Positions 1 through 11,015 of a stretch of DNA of 64,000 bases are shown here, in pieces. This stretch comes from Clytia hemisphaerica (taxonomy: Eukaryota > Cnidaria > Hydrozoa > Leptothecata > Clytiidae), in assembly GCA_902728285.1 (NCBI GenBank), contig CACVBU010000354.1:690717-754716 (forward strand), read 5' to 3'. The notes under the pieces are model-generated. The model was not told where the DNA came from and did not search any database. It saw only the letters and a list, made by a program, of their open reading frames with translations. Position numbers and translations under genes: made by a program. Within the stretch, counting starts at the first letter, position 1. Each line of letters opens with the position of its first letter.

Positions 1-1084
1 ATTAATTCTCCTTATCAGGGAAAAAGAGACAGAAAAATAGTAATTTTTCTTACGTAATTTTTCGTAACTTTTTCACCCCATTTCACATATAACGGGCATT
101 TTATGGTCCAGACGATATCAGACCAAACGTTCACGCAGAATAAACCGAATACTTTATGAATGAAAGACTAAAGCTTTGGGAATCATTGTACTAGAGAAGA
201 AGAGTTATTTTGCAAAGCACTCTTTTTACTTATTGGTTTATTTCAAATCGCAGAATATTATTACGAAGGTTTTTCATTTCTTTCGAAATATGTAAGAAAT
301 ACGGAATTCCCTATCCACTGAACTGTAACGGTCTAGCTTTTAAGCGCGGCGTTTTTGCCTTTTTTGTAATGCTTTGACTTGAATACCAAAAAACGTAGCC
401 TCAACCTTCTTATCAGGGGTATCACCTCAATTTTTGCGAGATTGATTAAAACTACTAGTTTTTGGATTATTGTCACGCTAATTTTGGTTACGTGCTGTGC
501 TGGTTTGTGTGGCACAGTTCTCCAGGCTTTTTCGATTTTCTCTTCTCTTCCATATTCACTGGTTATTGAGGTACATCTCTATTATCGTTCCTATTTTCAT
601 TTTTCAAATATTTCTATTAATATTGATTACATTACCCGATATTTTGAAGTCTGATTTGGGAAGGTGTATTTTCTTTCCAATTTAATAGCTCAATTTTTAT
701 TAGATGGTTGGATAATAATGTTATGTAACGGAATGAACTTCACTTTTTTTATAAGAACCAGAAATTTTTTGATGGGACTCAACTGTTCTTATTTTTCATC
801 ACTTTGAACTCCAGGCGCAACATTTTTCTTAAATAGTTCATTTTTAGCTCATAGGCATTTTTGGACCTCGTTGTACTTATAAAATTGTTCTTATAAAAAA
901 GAGTTACTTTATGTATGTAAAGGGACATAGCCGGTGTAACTGTCATTCACGAATTTATTTGTATACCACAGTAATTTCAATAATTTTTAGTTAATTCTAG
1001 CCATATTTTGTTCCATAACTCAGAGGCACTTAGGGAAAACCATTTTGATTCTGCCTGAATTTCTTTCTCTGGTAAGTATGGGAT
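1..1084. other. AT-rich stretch, no gene recognised
   Basis: Short open frames are present but show no recognisable domain, no codon-like bias and no convincing splice-flanked exon. I see no repeat partner elsewhere in the window. Confidence 0.5.
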
Positions 1085-1330
1085 GATTTACCGTCCCGCT
1101 ATTTGTTATAACCGAATTTATGTATCGGAGGATATCGAAGGCGACGATAAGTGGAGTCTGTGCAAAACAAAGTCGATAGTTGATGTACGGCTCTATATCG
1201 CCTTTGCTTACCTTAACGGATGACGGTATTTTGGTGTTTTTACCGTCGTCGAGCAAAGTGGACTGCGATTTTGAAGACATGTCAACTTTGCTTTATACCG
1301 TCTCCTTCGATTCATCTCGAATACATAAAC
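1085..1330. repeat. Dispersed repeat with TTTACCGTC motifs
   Basis: Several copies of TTTACCGTC or its complement lie here. The order TTACCGTCGTC, ACCGTCTCC, ATACATAAACTC recurs with similar spacing at 11214-11305, so the two segments look like diverged copies of one repeat. On the minus strand a 69-nt open stretch (1280 down to 1212) starts with ATG and ends at a GTAAGC donor. It could be a first coding exon, but its repeat similarity makes that doubtful. Confidence 0.4.
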
Positions 1331-2964
1331 TCGCTGTAATCGATTAGAAGGGAAACACTCATACGTGTAGTATATGATTGTGTAGAGCGAATATAGCTTT
1401 ATTTTAAGCCAGGTCCTCGAAAAAAGAAACTAAGAATATTATAAGAACATCTTAAAGACATAACACACCTTAAAAATTCTGAAAAATGAGAATAGTCGAG
1501 GCTGAGTTAAAATTTACTGGCTCAGTCAAATAGACCACTTTATGGATATCACGCTTTTTCATAAGATGTGTGTTTTTTATTATTTTGTATAAATTTTAAA
1601 TTTTTCGGGAAAATCATTCTAAAATATTCTTACGGTATTCTTTGGCTAGGTAACAGACCAAACCTGAATTTAACATGTAATGCATAACTCAACCAAAGGT
1701 TATGGCACTTTCGTGAAAGTCTTGAGCATTACTTGGAGATAATCGAATATTGATTGGTGTAAATACTCTAAAAATGATAATCTTAGGTTACGTCGTCAAA
1801 TTCTACAATGCTGATATTCTTAAATGGATAATCAAAGTGATTTGGGATATTTGGCATGTGGAATCCTTCTATTGTTCTGAGCAAAACCTCAAAATATTTT
1901 TGCCTAAATATTTCCCAAAGTCGAGATAATTAAAAGCATATTTTTGATATTTTTTGACCTATTTCATCATGAATATTCTTATAGAGTATATTATTCTAGC
2001 AAAAACGTGCATTGTTGACAATATTATTGAAGATTTTGTGAACTTTTAACGTTGGTACTTTGTCAGCTTGATTGGGTGTCCAAAATAGTAGTTCGGTGTT
2101 TCGCTTGGAATGAAAATTTAGCTATTAGTTTGAAGCTTGGCACACAACTGACTCAATTTATTTCACCCTTACAAGTAAAAGAACAAGAATTTATTAAACG
2201 TTTTCTGTTGAATGGGACCCTTCGGTTCAAACCACACTGGGCACGTTCTAGCTTGAAGCCACGGGTTTTAAACATACAGATACTTTTTCAAAAACGCATT
2301 TATTTATGTTTTTTTCTTCTGAAGTCGAAATTTTATTGCAAGTATTGGACGCAAGTAAGATAAAATCTTGCACGTTGTCAGAAAATCCCTTTTATCTCAA
2401 CGGAAATAGAAAAAAAATGCCCACGTTAGAGAGACTAGAAATCGTAACTCGAAGTATATCTTGATAAAATTGAAATTCGGTAGTTGTAGGGAGATCTTTC
2501 TTTAAAAGGAAATCGTGCAATCTTATCCCGTGCATTACTTTACATTACCAAGATTACACCTATAAACAGGAAATTAGTGAACCGCATCTTCTTCGTCAAG
2601 ATCCCCATCTTTTTTTGTTTTAGAAGGGATATATTTATTCTGCTTGCAGCAATAACGGAAGAAATTTTCATTCTAATTCCGCTTGAAGGAGACCCTTACT
2701 GTGGACTGTGTGTGACACGGAATCGTCTTAAATATCGTCGTTGTTGTAAAGTGGTGCATAAGTAGTAAAAGTTTTAACTCAAAAGTAGGAAAGAATTAAT
2801 TTTGACCAAAGCCGATACTTTGTAAGTTAAATGAGTTTGATTTCACTCTAATTGAATAGCATTGTCATACCGTATAAAGGAGGGCGCTAGTATCTATTTT
2901 TTCTCCGATAATTTTGACGTTTGTAATCTAATCAGGATCACTTCACGGGAAATATTGCAGTTGA
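1331..2964. other. No gene recognised
   Basis: The longest open frame (2052-2363, +) gives a 103-residue peptide without a recognisable domain or signal. The region is AT-rich and I found no repeat partner. Confidence 0.4.
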
Positions 2965-3103
2965 CGCTCTCTAATTTGATGTTCTACGATACGCTCCATT
3001 ATTCGACATGCTCTTTTATTCGACACACTCTCATACGCTTCCATATTCGATATGCTCCCTTATTCGATGAAAAATTTCCTTTGAAAATCGAATTAGAGAG
3101 CGC
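2965..3103. repeat. Small foldback element with TATTCGAYATGCTCC units
   Basis: The ends CGCTCTCTAATTT and AATTAGAGAGCG are inverted repeats. The interior repeats short units of the type TATTCGAYATGCTCC. A related stretch lies at about 60975-61220 inside a PI3K intron, with the same CTCTAATTCGA ends and the same internal unit. It is likely a MITE-like or foldback repeat family. Confidence 0.6.
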
Positions 3104-3928
3104 AAACTCTAGTTTAAAAGATTGATGATTTTGAAGCACGTTTTAAGTAAGGGTGAACGAGAAAAAGACAGGATTCAAGAATTTTTGTTTTTAAAATTCC
3201 TTAGCATGAGACCTTTTGAATGCAAACGAAAACATTGGGCACTGTTATTGTATTTTCCTTATTTTTAAAAATAAAATGTGTGTTTCAGAATTTCCTCTTC
3301 TCGGCGTTTCATATTTTAAATTTTCATTGTACACTAACGTGAAGAATATTTTTCGAAATTTTTATTATTTTTTCGTGAAATTTTAGTTCCACGACGGGTC
3401 GTTTTTAAAAATTACCTAATACTTATTTACGCTGTCTCCTCGGATGTGTGGTTGGTTGAAAATTCCTCTTAGAGCGAGATGGGTCACAGTATAATATGAA
3501 ACCCATTTTGAAGCAAGCTTTTTCTATAATGATAAATGATTGATATTTTATTTCATTTTATCTCTTATCATTTAGTTTCCCCCATAAACCACAAGAAATC
3601 GTGAGTCCGAAACCTTTAAGTTTCCTTCAATTCTGTCTACAAGTCTTCAAAGAAATTTCTTCTTCAAAACATATAGAATTTTTTTTTCATTTTCTTTTTT
3701 CTTCTTTAGACAAACACAGAAGATTTAAAACAAAGAAAAGATAACAGTTTCTGGTCAACATTGGTTCACCGTTCCAAATATAAAGGAAATTTTAAGAAAA
3801 ACATCTCATCGCTTATTCGCATTTGTAATTCCGGATTCTCGAAAGTAAAACAACTTAAGGATTTACAGAGGAAAAACATCAGATTTTAAGATCAGTCTAA
3901 TGAAATACAAATTGCGACTGTGAATTTT
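3104..3928. other. 5' flank of the GPCR gene
   Basis: AT-rich sequence with no coding signal. A possible 3' splice site (ATTTACAG, near 3868) would allow a non-coding upstream exon, but no donor can be assigned. Confidence 0.35.
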
Positions 3929-3943
3929 ATGGAAAGCACATAA
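3929..3943 (+). promoter_or_regulatory. Four-codon uORF overlapping the GPCR start codon
   Basis: ATG at 3929 opens a four-codon frame whose TAA stop (3941-3943) shares its last A with the GPCR ATG, giving a TAATG junction. In this arrangement ribosomes must leak past the first ATG or terminate and reinitiate. This is seen directly in the DNA; whether the transcript starts upstream of 3929 is not known. Confidence 0.5.
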
Positions 3944-5505
3944 TGTGGAATTCAACAGCTTTGGAATCCATCTTACCCTCACCGTCGTCGTCATTCATAG
4001 AGACCAACACAATACTACCGTCATCGGCTTCAGTATATTTTGATCAATATGCATCCAGCGAACCGACACCCGTATCGTCGCATACATCCAGTGAAACAAG
4101 AACGCTTCAATCATTAATGTCGGATCGTAGTTATTTAACTACAAAAACATTTAGCGCATTAACGTCTACAATAACTCCCTGCAGCGCTTCCATTTTAGCT
4201 GACTCAGCATCGTCATCGATATTCAGTAACTGCACTACATACCATAATGACAGTTTCAAAAACAAAACAACCGCTTCACCTCCGATGAGTAATGATGTAA
4301 CTGGGCCTTTAAATTCGGAAGAGATTGCTTTACTTTTTGCTTTCACTTTCATATTGATCATCGGTACCCTTGGTAACGGATATATTTACTATTATTTTGG
4401 AATTCGTAAAAAATCTAAACGTACCATTCCGGAAATGTTGTTTTCCTATTTAGCCATCACCGATTTCACGGCTTCCGTTCTCAATCCGATATTGTATATC
4501 AATTTCACGGTGAACCGTAATAAATGGCTTTACGGTGAATTCCTGTGTAAAACAAGCTTAACCCTGGGAGCGGCTGTAACGACGATTTCCGGTGGTATAT
4601 TCATCATTATTGCATTCGATCGTGAGAGATGTATCGTGTTTCCGTTCAAAAGTCATTTCAAACCGCGAACAATCAAGATTTGTGTGTTTTGTTCTATATT
4701 GTACGCCATGTTCATGAATTTCCATTATGCCTTGCATTTGACCGTTGTGCCGGGTCAACAACGTTGTACTGTTGAAAACGTAACCAATATATCTTACTGG
4801 CTTCCGACCATCATTTGTTTTGTGATTCAAGATTTAACGCTTATTTTTGTATTCGCCTTCACCAATATGCGTATCTTTGATCACATCAAGGCTAAGGACA
4901 CTTCTCTAGCTTTGGGTGCATTCCTCGGCAAACGAAAGAAAGACAGTGCGAAAATTATCCGATTGTTGGTGGTGTTAGCAACTGTGTTTTTCGTGTTAAC
5001 TCTACCGAGAGATTTATTTATAAGCGCGCATATGATGTCTTGGGTGTTCAGCCCACCTGGAATTAAAGTGACCCCTACCGTCAATAGTGCGTATTATTTC
5101 ATCAAAGTGTTACACATTGCGAACTCAAGTGTCAATATTTTCATTTATTATCATATGCATCGAGGCTTCCGACGACATATGAACCATCATTTATTGTGTT
5201 GTATATTTGGGCCACCACAGAAATTGAAAACTCATTTCTTAGACACTATCACTCGGTCAACTGAAGGATCACCTAACCTGATACAGAAACTGTCTCCGCT
5301 TTCAATACGGTCATCTTCACGCAGCCCGCACATCAAGCGCAGCAGAAACGCAGCTGTTAATGAACGCATGATTGACGAGTCAAATATAGGACGTAAAAGG
5401 AACGCTCGGGATATAGCAAGCCCGAAATCTGAAATGAAACAACTTCTAAACATTCCAGATAATGGTTTCTTCTCTGCATCTAGTGATTCTGACATTAGTA
5501 TTTAA
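3943..5505 (+). CDS. Rhodopsin-family (class A) GPCR, peptide-receptor-like, intronless
   Basis: One open frame encodes 520 residues. The first ~120 are Ser/Thr-rich with several N-glycosylation sequons and would be extracellular. Seven hydrophobic segments follow from about residue 127 to 405. Class A marks are the TM1 GTLGNG motif, LAITDF in TM2, a TM3 cysteine (FLCKTS) with a partner in the second extracellular loop (QQRCTVEN), and a DRE motif in place of DRY at the end of TM3. TM6 has LTLPRD with the proline but no CW. TM7 reads NSSVNIFIYY, an NPxxY region in which Ile replaces Pro. A Ser/Lys/Arg-rich tail of ~110 residues suits phosphorylation and arrestin binding. The ligand cannot be named: peptide or orphan receptor is an inference. 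The start is fixed by the first in-frame ATG, directly after the TAA of a uORF. Confidence 0.93.
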   Translation: MWNSTALESILPSPSSSFIETNTILPSSASVYFDQYASSEPTPVSSHTSSETRTLQSLMSDRSYLTTKTFSALTSTITPCSASILADSASSSIFSNCTTYHNDSFKNKTTASPPMSNDVTGPLNSEEIALLFAFTFILIIGTLGNGYIYYYFGIRKKSKRTIPEMLFSYLAITDFTASVLNPILYINFTVNRNKWLYGEFLCKTSLTLGAAVTTISGGIFIIIAFDRERCIVFPFKSHFKPRTIKICVFCSILYAMFMNFHYALHLTVVPGQQRCTVENVTNISYWLPTIICFVIQDLTLIFVFAFTNMRIFDHIKAKDTSLALGAFLGKRKKDSAKIIRLLVVLATVFFVLTLPRDLFISAHMMSWVFSPPGIKVTPTVNSAYYFIKVLHIANSSVNIFIYYHMHRGFRRHMNHHLLCCIFGPPQKLKTHFLDTITRSTEGSPNLIQKLSPLSIRSSSRSPHIKRSRNAAVNERMIDESNIGRKRNARDIASPKSEMKQLLNIPDNGFFSASSDSDISI

Positions 5506-6187
5506 GTATTAAGATTCCTCCGACAGTTAGGAATCATTCTGATTTTGTGCTAATCTTAAAGCTTGGAATACCGATGCTATCGTCCGTATGATATATTATT
5601 ATCATATAACATAGTTTGTATATTATAAAACGTAATATGTTGCGCGGCGGAAAATAGAGTCTGTGTTTACGACATTGAGCCCCCTCCGCGGATAAAATTA
5701 CCGCCGAGCTTTTTATTTCCCGCAAGCATAGTCTAAGCTTGGAACTGCCATAAGGCCTTTAGCACCCGTTGAACATTATCATATACACCCGGTCGTATTT
5801 TTTCAAAAGGTATACCAAAATTGGAGTGCCGAAAAGGTGAATTGGATCAAAATTCTTTCAGAGACCTAACTCATATGGAAACTTTTTGACTCATAAATGA
5901 ATTACTCTATCCAGACGGCAAATCATATGTTGCCTTGTTTTTTGCTGTCTCAGAAATCGAACCGATAGAACTCTTATCATCATTTAACGTGTAAAATTCA
6001 TTTTACGAATTACCTACTGTTAAAAAACAACGTCAACAGTTTGTATAATATATATTTTGTCTCTTTAGTTTGTGCACAATTTTTCATATCAAATAACAAT
6101 TGAACTATTTTAAAGATATTTATTTTCAGAATACGTTTTAAATGTCAAGCAATTGTAGACTAAACTTGTGTAAAAAACGAAATAATG
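5506..6187 (+). other. Probable 3' UTR of the GPCR
   Basis: AT-rich sequence between the GPCR stop codon and the first canonical polyadenylation signal. No other gene signal is seen. Confidence 0.45.
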
Positions 6188-6193
6188 AATAAA
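6188..6193 (+). terminator. AATAAA polyadenylation signal, probably for the GPCR
   Basis: A canonical AATAAA hexamer about 680 bp after the GPCR stop. Assignment rests on position alone. Confidence 0.4.
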
Positions 6194-6544
6194 GAGATTT
6201 AAAAAGATATAGTCTCTTAAAAAATTTAGTTTGACTCGAGATTATGTTTTTCGAGTGAAGAAATTTCAAAGAACGAATTTTGGAGATAAATAGCAGGGTA
6301 AATCAGTGCTTTGCCTAAATATGATAGAAATTAGAGGTTGTTTTTGAAAATTCTAAAAAAAACTTAATTCATCAGCGGGACCGAGAACTAAATTTGGTTT
6401 TAAATTCCTTCTCAAATTAAAGTCTGACTCGAAAGTATGTGGACACTAGTTTTTTTTACCTTTTCTCAGCACGCATCCATGCAATGTCCATGCTTGGACC
6501 ATGTGGCTCTTCCAGAAAATGTCCGTGCATGGGGGTGGAAGACA

Positions 6545-6730
6545 TATAGTGTCTGGAGGGTAGTGAAAAATTTGTCATGTCCGGAGGGTAAATTTGCGCG
6601 GTTTAAGGGTAATTTTTGCTCGCTTTGAGGGTTATTTCGAATGTCCAGGGGGGGGTCAGACCTGCTGTCCGGGGGTCAAAATTCACAATGTCCGGGGGTT
6701 AAATTTCTAAAAAATGCTATATCCTCCACC
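6545..6730. repeat. Repeat with GTCCGGGGGTAAA units
   Basis: Several spaced copies of a TGTCCGGGGGTNAA unit occur here. Similar sequence appears in the opposite orientation at about 40945-41060 next to the second copy of the 1.26-kb element, and a weaker relative at 14150-14290. The unit GATATAACA/TGCTATATCC followed by the GTCCGGGGGT block is shared, so this is a dispersed family rather than unique sequence. Confidence 0.5.
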
Positions 6731-7040
6731 CCCCATATTCAATTTCTTTCTGGAAAAGCTCATGGTAGCCTTGGCTTTCACTAAAAGTGTCCGGAATTAA
6801 GAGCTGATGTCCCTATTTTTCTAGGCAGCCCTTCTAATATCAATCCACAGGGTAAAAGACATGCCTATGGTCCAAATTTAGCGCTCTGTTCCAATTATAT
6901 TGCACACGATTTTTATGAAATTTGTTACCATTCGGGCCTACTAAAAAGACCAATTTTGATACAAAAGTGCAAAAGCTCACCCATATCTCAAGATGTTAAA
7001 GTTCCTTTTTAAACGATAATTTTAAGCATTTCCAGAAGTT

Positions 7041-8652
7041 TACCTTAAGTGGATAAGTTTTGGCGTGGACTTAATTTGGCGATTGGCCAAAAAACAATTT
7101 TTGGCGGGGATTTAATTCGGCGATAGATCAATTTCGTAAAATTTGGCGGGGATTTAATTTGGCGAATCGGAAATTTTGTCACATTGAAATGGGTGAAAAT
7201 TACTCAAAAGTATACAGTATATGGCCCCCAAAACGGAGGTTGTCATTATAATGAGGATTCTGACTTGTAGATTTATCAGAATTAATCGATTTTTGTTTAT
7301 TTTGAAAGAATGATGATTATACTTTAAAATGAGCCTGTTTTTGATGGTTTGAGACAGATTCAAAATAACATATTTGCGTCTGAAGGAAATATTTTAACAC
7401 CAAAATTAGATAAAAATTGCATATAAGTATAACTCACTATAGCTCCTTGGATATTGAAAATAAGTTATGAAAATGGGGTATGGGAAATTTTCTACACCTA
7501 ATGCCGTTCAGAAAATGCAGATACATCTGTGACTTTAGAGGATGGGTAAAAGATATAGCATCTTAAAGGTCAACCAGTATTTTGGGACCCTAGAATCAGC
7601 ATTGATAAAAACCTAAAATTCTAAATATGAGAAACAGCAAAAAATCTTGGAATTCCATTCCTATCAGCTTGAGTTAATAGCTTATAACAAAAAATTAACA
7701 TTATCATATAAAAATGTTCGCTGAATCAGCAAAAACGGCAAATTCTGTCATTTATTTGCAAAATATAGGAGAACAATACCTTTAAAGCTTAATATTTTCA
7801 GTTTCAGTTATAAGCTTTTTTCTAAAAATTTCACAGCTTATTCCTTACATGAATGGAACTATTTTCAAAAGAGATTGGTTTTCAGAAACTTTATTAAGAC
7901 GTTGTTAAATCAAAATTGTCATTTTGAAAATTTCTAAATTTTCAGTTTAGTTTAGACTTTGCAATATCGAAAATCTTGAAATATTTCATGAAAATCATAA
8001 ATTTTATATCCATCGGGTCATTAATTTAAGGGTAAACACAAATATGTTCATAGTTTTTTCCCCTATTACCACTGGGCTTAATAATTTGATTTTAACTACA
8101 CCTCCGTTTTGGGGGCCCCAAACCTGCGTTTTGACAACCAGGGGTAAACTGTAAAAACGTTATCAAACAAATTTAAGCCCAAAACCCTCTAAATCACATT
8201 TCCAAACTATGGTCAAAATTTTGTATTCATATCTTAAAGATATCTCGAGAATTCGCTAAAATTGCAAACCTCCGTTTTGGGGGCCATTAGAAAAAAGCTA
8301 CCTATCTTTAAGCGATTGAAAAATATTGTTGAAATTGAAAATTTTGAAAAAGAACTGTCGGGAAATAAAGTAGAGATGTTAAAGTTTTTCATGCAGCAAA
8401 AATTTTTGTACCTCTTTTCCTCTAGATTTCAGAGAAATTTTAAATTTGATCGACGTTTTGGGGGCCACATACTGTACTAAAAAGTTGTGATTTTTCACAT
8501 ATAATAATTCTCTTTTTGTTAAATTTGGCGGGGATTTAATTTGGCGAATTGCCGAATTTGGAAATTTTGGCGAGGATTTAATTTGGCGAATTTTATCAAA
8601 ATTCGCCAAATTCGCCAAATTTAATCCCCCAAAAATTTATCCACTTAAGGTA
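7041..8652. mobile_element. MITE with TACCTTAAGTGGATAA ends, split by a second element
   Basis: Inverted ends TACCTTAAGTGGATAA and TTATCCACTTAAGGTA lie 1.6 kb apart, followed inward on both sides by TTGGCG(G)GGATTTAATTTGGCGAAT blocks. TA at each end would be the target duplication. It encodes no transposase, so it is non-autonomous. The interior is occupied by the 1.26-kb Tc1-like element (7215-8474), so this MITE is the older of the two. Related fragments lie at 10900-11015, 15471-15747 and 39801-39898. Confidence 0.75.
7215..8474. mobile_element. Non-autonomous Tc1/mariner-like element, copy 1
   Basis: Begins CAGTATATGGCCCCCAAAAC and ends with the inverted form, flanked on both sides by TA. 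This is the TA target preference and CAGT-type end of the Tc1/mariner superfamily. A full second copy in inverted orientation occupies 41100-42366. Additional internal copies of the terminal unit GGCCCCCAAAACGGAGG lie near 8100 and 8270. No open frame resembling a transposase is present. Confidence 0.8.
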
Positions 8653-9339
8653 TATTGAAGAAAAAAATTAAAAACTTTTAAAAAAATTCAACCTTGTCTA
8701 AAAGACTTTTTTCGTCGATCGACAGGTGAATTAAATTTGAATCGTAGCAAAAACAGCAAAAACACCCAGTTGGAAACATGTAAATTAAAGTTTTAAAACA
8801 TTTCTTTCTTTAAAAAATAACGGGCTATATAATTTATATTATCGAAAATTCAAAATTATATGTGAAGTGCTTAAAGAAAATTAAATTCGCTCAAAATTAC
8901 AAAAAAAGGCGTTGGATAATTGCAGGGTACTCGAAAACTTGATTTGTAGCTCAAAATTTAGCTCATACGGATTATTTTTTTAAATCTCAAAAAAGAAGCT
9001 CTAGAAGTTAAACTAACAAGTGAATTGAGATTGAAAAAACGGATTCGTTTTAACAGAAAATTAACTTGAAAATCTAAATGAATGCCATATGTATTCAAAG
9101 TACTAAACTTCATGACTCCCGAAGAAACATTATTCCGTAGAATTCCCAGGGCTATAATAAGAAATTGCTTCCAGAAGAGAAAACAGCTTGCAGACGATTT
9201 AATAATTGACTAGCATTTTGAAATTAATCTTCATTTTACTGAGTTCAGGTCTTTTTTCGTTAGAAAGATGGCGTTCGGAAGGTTTCTTGGAGAATGAAAA
9301 ACTTGGCTCCATTGAGTTTAAAGCCTGAGCACTAGATTT
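8653..9339. other. No gene recognised
   Basis: AT-rich unique-looking sequence without long open frames or identifiable repeats. Confidence 0.4.
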
Positions 9340-9430
9340 AATCTGTCATTCCAAAAACGGTGTAAATCTTAAGACTTCACATTTTCTTGCTTGAGAAAGG
9401 TTGAAGATTCCTCTCTGGCTCTTTAGGGTT
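9340..9430. repeat. Short dispersed repeat (also near 28745-28830)
   Basis: The segment containing CTTGCTTGAGAAAGGTTGAAG recurs as CTTGCCTGAGAAAGGTTAAAG in the last AP-1 sigma intron. Read on the minus strand, both encode the same short peptide FNLSQARK. This is probably a diverged repeat family rather than a conserved gene. Confidence 0.45.
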
Positions 9431-9506
9431 TTAAACTCAATGATTGGCACTTTGCTGGTTTCAAATTCATGATATGCACCATTGCACATTGCAATGTCTT
9501 CCGTTC

Positions 9507-9577
9507 CACCCAATAGCTGATTGGTTGAAAGTGACGTATTGACTGATTTTACGTCACTTCCAACCAATGAGCTATTG
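9507..9577. repeat. Palindrome with paired CCAAT and CRE-like sites
   Basis: The arms ACCAATAGCT...ATTGGTTG...GTGACGTA and TTACGTCAC...CAACCAAT...AGCTATTGGTT are near-perfect inverted repeats around a ~10-bp loop. Each arm carries two CCAAT-box sequences and a TGACGT core. It may be a small foldback repeat or a bidirectional promoter-like element; no coding exon nearby supports the second. Confidence 0.5.
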
Positions 9578-10047
9578 GTTCTGTGACGTAATTAAACCAT
9601 TTCATAACAAACACTTTACTCAACAGAGCGCATGCGTGTCACAAATACCCTTCATTCACCCCCTTGTATCAAATATTTACAATTCAAATTTCCTTCCTAC
9701 ACATTACGTGAGAGTAAAGATATTAAAGATCCTAAGGTTGCTGCCACTGATGTAAATAAGTGTAATAAGATGGTTTTGCGACTGATTATATCCAGATAAT
9801 ATCGTATATTTTTATTACATCTAAAGCGTGGCGATCTTTAAATTCGTTTCTCATTTTCTAATTGTTCGAAATATTTGCGTGCATTTCGGATGTTGATCAT
9901 AGTAGTGGCTGGAGCTGTAACGAAAAAAAGAAATGTAAGGTTGAATACAAACTTATGTTTGGAACATCTACACGTGTTTTACGTAAATTTATGTGAGGCA
10001 CAGGTAAATAAAAAATTACCTTCACATAAAAATGCTGATTTCATATA
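9578..10047. other. No gene recognised
   Basis: Contains only short open frames; nothing recognisable. Confidence 0.35.
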
Positions 10048-10878
10048 CCGGGTGCACCAAAAAAAAGTATACAACTTTGTCGAGATTTTCTGAGCTTCAG
10101 GATTTAATTTTTTTGTTCATTCTTTTTTTATTGTATAGAGGATGCTCTAACTTGAATTTTGAGCTATCATACATTAAATTTGAAAAAGTAGTTCGGAAGT
10201 TATTTCCAAAAAACTGACTTTTTTTCCATGTCGAAATTTCAAAAAATCATTAAAAACAGCGAGCAAACTTTTCTCTCGACACTTACCTTCTTTACACATA
10301 AAAATACCAAAAAAATGCAACTGTGTTCATCAAAACTTACGGAATTTAATAGTATGGTAAAACAAGCTATTCCCACGTGGGATAATATTTTTGGAAAGGC
10401 TAAAAAAATTTTTGGGAAATCTCCAAGAGAGGTTTTGATGCTATGTGTGTGTGCTATGTGAGAAAACCTTTGAAAAAATAGATCACCATTTCTAGACTAG
10501 TTGCTCAAAGAACTTGGGTCTGCATTGAGTTTGCTGGTGTTGGAAATGTTCATGACGTGCAAATAAGATGGAGAAACTGTTGGCAAAATATAAGATAAGA
10601 GAAAAAGGAATAAAAAAGACAATGTAGTTGTGTTTTTGTCATTTTGTCTTATTTATAGCGTGATTGCTGTTTTTAATGATTTTTTGAAATTTCGACATGG
10701 AAAAAAAGTCAGTATTTTGGAAATAACTTTCGAACTACTTTTTCAAACTTAATGTATGATAGCTCAAAATTTAAGTTAGAGCATCCTCTATATAATAAAA
10801 AAAGAATGAACAAAAAATTTAAATCCTGAAGCTCACAATATCTCGACAAAGTTGTATACTTTTTTTTGGTGCACCCGG
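10048..10878. mobile_element. 831-bp foldback MITE with ~213-bp terminal inverted repeats
   Basis: Starts CCGGGTGCACCAAAAAAAAG and ends with its complement, flanked by TA on both sides. The inverted arms (about 10048-10260 and 10666-10878) match almost base for base over their full length. The interior holds a 77-codon frame (10228-10461, +) with no recognisable domain. TA target duplication and a GGGTGCACC-type end point to a Tc1/mariner-like non-autonomous element. Confidence 0.85.
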
Positions 10879-10899
10879 TAGAATTCATATCTTAAAAAA

Positions 10900-11015
10900 A
10901 TATTTTTGTTAAATTTGACGGGTATTAGATTTGGCGGATGGTCAATTTACCAAAATAAAATCGGTTAATCCGCCAAACAAATAAATCCCTGTCGAAATCA
11001 ATACACTTAAGGTAT
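10900..11015. repeat. Fragment of the TACCTTAAG MITE family
   Basis: Contains TTAAATTTGACGGGTATTAGATTTGGCGG and ACACTTAAGGTATA, which match the right-hand end of the 7041-8652 element. One end only is recognisable, adjacent to the 831-bp element. Confidence 0.5.
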
